34,329 nucleotides of DNA from Spirochaetales bacterium (GTDB taxonomy: Bacteria > Spirochaetota > Spirochaetia > JAFGDJ01), in the NCBI GenBank assembly GCA_016932135.1, contig JAFGDJ010000257.1, positions 1 to 34,329 on the forward strand, written 5' to 3'. The notes beneath the pieces are model-generated. The model made no database searches and had not been told where the DNA came from. It saw only the letters and a program-made list of their open reading frames with translations. This document shows, piece after piece, positions 30,488 through 34,329 of this stretch; position 1 is the first letter of the stretch, and each line of letters starts with the position of its first letter. A program made the translations under genes and the position numbers.

Positions 30488-31681
30488 CTACCTCCTGGCC
30501 TGCCGACCCACGGCTCGGACAGCCTCTACAACCCGTTCCGCTTCCACATCCCTTAATCCCGGGTAGATGGGAAGGCTGAGACAGTGCTGATAGGTCCTTA
30601 AACTGACGGGAAAGTCTTCCGGTTTGTAACCGTACAGGTTCCGGTAGTACGTCATCATATGCAGGGGCTTGTAATGGACCGATGTTCCGATCCCCCGGGC
30701 TAACAGAGCATCGGCAAAGGCGTTTCTGTCCAGGGTCAGGGCGTCCGGCAGAAGCTGCAGGATAAAGAGATGCCAGGCGTGTTCCGGGGTTTTCTCGGGA
30801 AGCAGGAGATAATCCTGATCCGCCAGCTGTTCAAAATAAAAAGCGGCTATTTCCTTTCGCCGCCGCAGAAAAGAGTCGGCTTTCTTCAATTGTTCCAGCC
30901 CTAAGGCGGCGCACAGGTCCGAGAGGTTGTACTTGTATCCCGCGGCCACCACATCGTATTCCCAGGCTTGCCGCCGGTTCGAGGTGTACCTGTCCCAGGC
31001 CTTTCTGTCGATACCGTGAAGCCGCATCATGGAAACCCTCTCGGCGATTTTTTCCGACGGAGTCACCACCATGCCCCCCTCGCCGGTGGTGATAGTCTTG
31101 GTGGCGTAGAAGGAGAATACCCCGGCGTTTCCAAAGGTTCCCGCGGCTTTTCCCCGCTGATACACCGGAAAGGCGTGAGCGGCGTCCTCTACCAGGGGGA
31201 TACCGAAGCGTCGCGATAAGTCCGTCAAGGGTTCCATGGAACACATTCTGCCGGCCAGGTGGACGGGAAGGATGGCTGATATGGGTTTGCCGCTTCTCTC
31301 CAGGGCTTCTTCCACGCCCCGGGGATCCAGGTTCAGGGTTTGAGGCTCAATATCGACAAAAAGGGGGTGGGCTCCCAGATAACGAAGAACTTCGGCGGTG
31401 GCGGTAAAGGTGTAGGGAGATGTGATAACCCAGGTGTCCGGTTGTATACCCAGGGCTTCCAGGGAAAGATGCAGTCCCGCGGTAGCGGAATTGACTGCCC
31501 GGGCAAAGGGAACTCCCAGGTATTCCTGGAAGGCTTTCTCAAATTCTTCGGCGTACCTGCCGGAAGTAAGCCATCCGCTTTCCAGGACCCGTATTACCAG
31601 GTCCCGCTCTTCGGGGCCTAAGGACGGGCGGGCAAAGGGAATAAAAGAAGGCGCTGTTTCCTCAGTATTTCGGTTCATCAT
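30488..31681 (-). CDS. DegT/DnrJ/EryC1-family sugar aminotransferase
   Basis: A 397-residue PLP enzyme that transaminates a nucleotide-linked keto-sugar, normally in surface polysaccharide or glycan synthesis. The fold signatures are ESGWLTSG near the N-terminus, VNSATAGLHL, VEDAAHAFP and the Schiff-base Lys195 in SFYATKTITTGEGGM. It begins ATGATG inside the end of the dehydratase gene (20-base overlap), and the dehydratase probably supplies its 4-keto substrate. The product would be a 4-amino sugar nucleotide; exact sugar unknown. Confidence 0.9.
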   Translation of the reverse strand: MMNRNTEETAPSFIPFARPSLGPEERDLVIRVLESGWLTSGRYAEEFEKAFQEYLGVPFARAVNSATAGLHLSLEALGIQPDTWVITSPYTFTATAEVLRYLGAHPLFVDIEPQTLNLDPRGVEEALERSGKPISAILPVHLAGRMCSMEPLTDLSRRFGIPLVEDAAHAFPVYQRGKAAGTFGNAGVFSFYATKTITTGEGGMVVTPSEKIAERVSMMRLHGIDRKAWDRYTSNRRQAWEYDVVAAGYKYNLSDLCAALGLEQLKKADSFLRRRKEIAAFYFEQLADQDYLLLPEKTPEHAWHLFILQLLPDALTLDRNAFADALLARGIGTSVHYKPLHMMTYYRNLYGYKPEDFPVSLRTYQHCLSLPIYPGLRDVEAERVVEAVRAVGRQARR

Positions 31682-33140
31682 CTTTTTCTTCCAGGCTGGG
31701 GACAGCCCGCCGCAGGACCCGCCGCAGCTCTCTCCTATTACGGTAGACTTCCTTGTTTTGGGAAGTAAAGAAACAGATCGGCAGTAATTCCTGAAGGAGT
31801 TTTTCGGAGTCCAAGGGTTTTGCTCCGTTGCTCTTTATTTTTAAAATACCCGAAAAACCGGTTTCTTCCGGTATTTCGTCGACCGACCAGAGGCGTTCAT
31901 CGATTTTTTCTCCCGGCCTTAAGCCTATGGTGGTAATGGGAATCTCCATTTCCGGTTCAAAACCGTAGAAACGGATCATCTGTTCGGCCAGTTCGCGAAT
32001 CGATACCGGCTCTCCCATATCCAGAATATAGAGGGTTCCCCCCTGGCCGACTCCGCCGGCTTTTAATACCAGGGACGCGGCTTCGGGAATAGTCATGAAA
32101 AAACGCCGGCAGTCCGGATGGGTAATGGTCACCGGTCCGCCCTTCTGTATCTGCTTTTCAAAGAGGGGGACGATGGACCCGCGGGACCCGAGGACATTTC
32201 CGAAGCGTACCACCATATACTCGGTATCGGGACCGTTTCCTTCCAAAACAATTCGTTCGGCAATCTTTTTCCCCGCGCCGTAGACGCTGTAGGGGTCCAC
32301 CGCTTTATCGGTGGAGATAAAGACAAATCGCCGGCATTTTGTCTCCGCGGCGGATCTGACAATATTGCGGGTGCCGAAGACATTATTCTTTATGGCTTCC
32401 ACGGGATTCTGTTCCAGCATGGGGACATGTTTATAGGCGGCGCAGTGGAAAATCACGTCCGCCTTCAGACGACGAAGAATGAAGGTAACAAACTCCTGGT
32501 CCAACAGTTCGCCGATAACCGGCACAATGACGGCATTTTTGCCGATTCCTTCCTCTTGCAGGAGTTTGAGCTCCTTTTCTATTTCATAGATGCTGTTCTC
32601 GTCGTGATCCAGCAGATAGATCCTCTGGGTGCCGCCGGACAGAAGCTGCCGGGCCAGTTCACTGCCGATGCTTCCTCCCGCTCCGGTAATCAGCACCCGG
32701 CTTCCTTTCAAGTATTCCAGGCTTTCTTTCAGGGGTATCAGTACCGGGTCCCGGGCAAGGAGATCCCGGGGATCGATGTCCCGCGTCTGGATAAGGTGGG
32801 CGTCACCCTCGACAATTTGAGAGATCTGTGGTAGTAAACGAATTTTCCTGAAGTCGGCTCTTTTGAGGGTCCAGTATATCCGAAGAAGATCCTTCTGCCG
32901 GGCCCCGGGGATAGCGATGATTGCCTCTTCCGCGGGGATTTCTCGAAGAAAGGTTTCCACCTTCGCGATGGGTCCCAGGACGGGTATTCCTCCTATGGAA
33001 GTACCGATTTTCTCGGGATCATCGTCCAGGAAGGCTTCCACCTGTCCGAGGATTCCCTTCTGCCGAATTTCCTGAGCCAGAGCCTTTCCGGCAAACCCAG
33101 CTCCTATGATGTACATGAAAGGGTGTTGTTTTGTTTTCAT
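31662..33140 (-). CDS. NDP-sugar 4,6-dehydratase/epimerase (CapD/WbpM-type, soluble form)
   Basis: A 492-residue protein with two Rossmann parts. Residues 1-130 contain YIIGAGFAGKALAQE, the CoA-binding-like domain found in CapD/WbpM proteins. The SDR domain has GAGGSIGS (153-160), CAAYKHVPMLE, and STDKAVDPYSVYGAGK (276-291), then RFGNVLGSRGSIVPLF. The four N-terminal membrane helices of WbpM are absent, so it should be soluble. Tyr287 and Lys291 form a classical YxxxK pair, where many CapD proteins have Met in place of Tyr. It would act on UDP-GlcNAc or similar, feeding the aminotransferase. It overlaps loaP by 4 bases. Confidence 0.88.
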   Translation of the reverse strand: MKTKQHPFMYIIGAGFAGKALAQEIRQKGILGQVEAFLDDDPEKIGTSIGGIPVLGPIAKVETFLREIPAEEAIIAIPGARQKDLLRIYWTLKRADFRKIRLLPQISQIVEGDAHLIQTRDIDPRDLLARDPVLIPLKESLEYLKGSRVLITGAGGSIGSELARQLLSGGTQRIYLLDHDENSIYEIEKELKLLQEEGIGKNAVIVPVIGELLDQEFVTFILRRLKADVIFHCAAYKHVPMLEQNPVEAIKNNVFGTRNIVRSAAETKCRRFVFISTDKAVDPYSVYGAGKKIAERIVLEGNGPDTEYMVVRFGNVLGSRGSIVPLFEKQIQKGGPVTITHPDCRRFFMTIPEAASLVLKAGGVGQGGTLYILDMGEPVSIRELAEQMIRFYGFEPEMEIPITTIGLRPGEKIDERLWSVDEIPEETGFSGILKIKSNGAKPLDSEKLLQELLPICFFTSQNKEVYRNRRELRRVLRRAVPSLEEKDDEPKY

Positions 33141-33673
33141 CGCTGTTCCGCCATTTTTTCCATCAGTTCAAAGGAAAAATCTACCAGAAAGGAATTCTCA
33201 TAAAGGGATAGCCTGACCTTTGCCCGTTTTTTTCGTTTATCCACCTTGACGATTCTTCCTTCAAGACCGGTCATGGGACCGGAAACCACCCGTATTTTAT
33301 TGTTTTCGTCAAAGAATACCTGGGAGGTTTCCACGGTCTCACCGAAGGACAGAAAATGCAGGAGCAGTTTTTCATCCTCCCCGGAAAGGGGCTCCGGGCT
33401 TCTTTCCCCCCGAAGAAAGCGAAAGAAACCGGGGGTTCGCCTGAACAACCAGTAGATATCCGTGGGAATACCCGCAGATTGAAAGAAGATATAACCCGGA
33501 TATAAGGGCAGGAGCGTCTCCTTTATTTTTCCCCTCCGGCGGGTGATAAGTTTTCTGCGGGGCAGCAGAAGATCTTCCCCGATATCAAGGCCCAGGGTAG
33601 CTATTCCTTTTCGCGCGAGGTGGATATATTTTTCTTCTTCCCTTGTTTTTACCTGGATGACATAATAACTCAT
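33137..33673 (-). CDS. loaP: NusG-like specialised transcription antiterminator (LoaP/RfaH/UpxY type)
   Basis: A 178-residue NusG paralogue starting MSYYVIQVKTREEEKYI. The NGN domain includes PLYPGYIFFQ and the phrase WLFRRTPGFFRFLRG; the C-terminal KOW region reads IRVVSGPMTGLEGRIVKVDKRKKRAKV. Such proteins stay with RNA polymerase and suppress termination in long operons for polysaccharides or secondary products; LoaP is the group known from spirochaetes and Gram-positives. It lies directly upstream of sugar-nucleotide genes, as expected. The start at 33673 is chosen over a TTG at 33730; the ribosome site is weak. A weak TTGAAG/TACCTT promoter (33730-33702) fits this start. Confidence 0.85.
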   Translation of the reverse strand: MSYYVIQVKTREEEKYIHLARKGIATLGLDIGEDLLLPRRKLITRRRGKIKETLLPLYPGYIFFQSAGIPTDIYWLFRRTPGFFRFLRGERSPEPLSGEDEKLLLHFLSFGETVETSQVFFDENNKIRVVSGPMTGLEGRIVKVDKRKKRAKVRLSLYENSFLVDFSFELMEKMAEQR

Positions 33674-33848
33674 GGTTTGTGAATCGAGAGCTCCGAAGGA
33701 AAAGGTACCATGGAATTGGAATACCTTCAACTAGGTTTAACCAGGACCGATTGATCGAAGTTCTCTTGAAACCTGGAGGCTTCCATCCATTCTGGTATCG
33801 ATTGAAGAGACCGGTAAAGGCAGCTTGCAGGACGCCGATAATCGAAAC

Positions 33849-34329
33849 ATGTTGATCAACGCGATTACCAGAATGTGTCCCCCTAAGGCTGTTTTTTTTA
33901 TCCTCCTCCCGTTGCTCTTTCTCCTGCCGCAATCCGCGCGGTGTGACATGGTGTATATCGAGGTGAGTATTCCGGGAGAAGAGGAGCTTCCCATTCCTCC
34001 GGAGGTTCTGGGGGCTTTTGAAGACGGAATTATGGACCCCTTTTTCCAGGATTGGCATATCGTCTGTAACGGCAGAAAGGTGAAGGACATTGAAAAAAGG
34101 GTAACCGAAGCTGTTAGGGGAATGGATTTCTATATTTATATAGATACTCTTTATGCATCGAATCAAAGAAGGTTCGGGGATTTCTCCATAGCCTATATTC
34201 TTAAGGCTTCGGACGGAGAAAAGGTTTTATTGCGGGGAGAACATTCCTCCCGGGAGTTTGAAGATCCGAATTCCCCGGACCCCCTGGAAATCTACAGGCT
34301 TCAGGGCCATTCTTCAGCCATGGAAATAC
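33849..34329 (+). CDS. Secreted hypothetical protein, N-terminal part (runs off the window)
   Basis: An open frame from ATG 33849 to the window end, 160 codons visible. MLINAITRMCPPKAVFFILLPLLFLLPQSARC looks like a signal peptide with a basic start and a hydrophobic core; the start could also be the ATG at 33873. The mature part has a mixed charged character (VSIPGEEELPIPPEVLGAF, FYIYIDTLYASNQRRFGDFS). A cysteine just after the hydrophobic core (QSARC) is not a good lipobox. The ribosome site is weak. Divergent from loaP. The opposite-strand frame here is considered a shadow. No family is recognised. Confidence 0.65.
   Translation, partial: MLINAITRMCPPKAVFFILLPLLFLLPQSARCDMVYIEVSIPGEEELPIPPEVLGAFEDGIMDPFFQDWHIVCNGRKVKDIEKRVTEAVRGMDFYIYIDTLYASNQRRFGDFSIAYILKASDGEKVLLRGEHSSREFEDPNSPDPLEIYRLQGHSSAMEI

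Noticed and set aside
33585-34166. 193-codon minus-strand frame and a nested 117-codon frame at the right end
   Set aside because: They lie opposite a plus-strand frame with a convincing signal peptide, overlap loaP, and have low-quality composition typical of shadows.
1-34329. tRNA, rRNA, CRISPR arrays, insertion sequences or phage genes
   Set aside because: No cloverleaf-like tRNA signatures, regular spacer-repeat arrays, transposase motifs or terminal inverted repeats were seen by eye; a covariance-model search was not possible.

Overview
This 34.3 kb window looks like chromosomal DNA of a spirochaete, probably a moderately GC-rich, free-living member of the Spirochaetales. The pointers are a short alanyl-tRNA synthetase without its C-terminal domain, a LoaP/NusG-type antiterminator leading a polysaccharide operon, binding-protein signal peptides ending in AGGQ, and TPR and barrel proteins of spirochaetal character. 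No database search was possible, so the taxon is an inference.

Left part (1-12 kb): an accessory metabolic island. A carbamoyltransferase of the ornithine/putrescine type and an amidohydrolase run leftwards. A five-gene branched-chain amino acid/amide-type ABC transporter runs rightwards from the same control region. Then come an Lrp/AsnC regulator (minus strand), an NhaC-type antiporter and a putrescine aminotransferase (PatA/YgjG type). The carbamoyltransferase/transporter control region and the regulator/antiporter control region carry the same GCCGAAAA-rich element next to strong sigma-70-type promoters. The regulator therefore probably controls the whole set as one regulon for a ureido, amide or polyamine compound. 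Between transporter and regulator lies a decayed copy of the first nine codons of the aminotransferase gene, with its leader hairpin.

Middle (11.7-20.9 kb): mostly housekeeping. It holds a membrane-anchored protein that is a paralogue of the partial gene at the left edge, a 66-residue MshEN-like protein, alaS, a divergent rlmN, a TPR protein with a small partner, the hisZ-hisG-hisB histidine genes (short HisG plus HisZ), an exported barrel-like protein, a 62-residue unknown, and rsmD.

Right part (20.9-34.3 kb): a compact minus-strand series, loaP, NDP-sugar dehydratase, sugar aminotransferase, three molybdenum-hydroxylase-like subunits, dnaE, yggT, recG. Most junctions before dnaE overlap or nearly touch. 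dnaE has its own promoter and a GTG start. The three hydroxylase-like genes have intact frames but have lost most cofactor-binding and catalytic residues, so they look like a conserved pseudo-enzyme. At the right edge a secreted protein starts on the plus strand and runs off the window.
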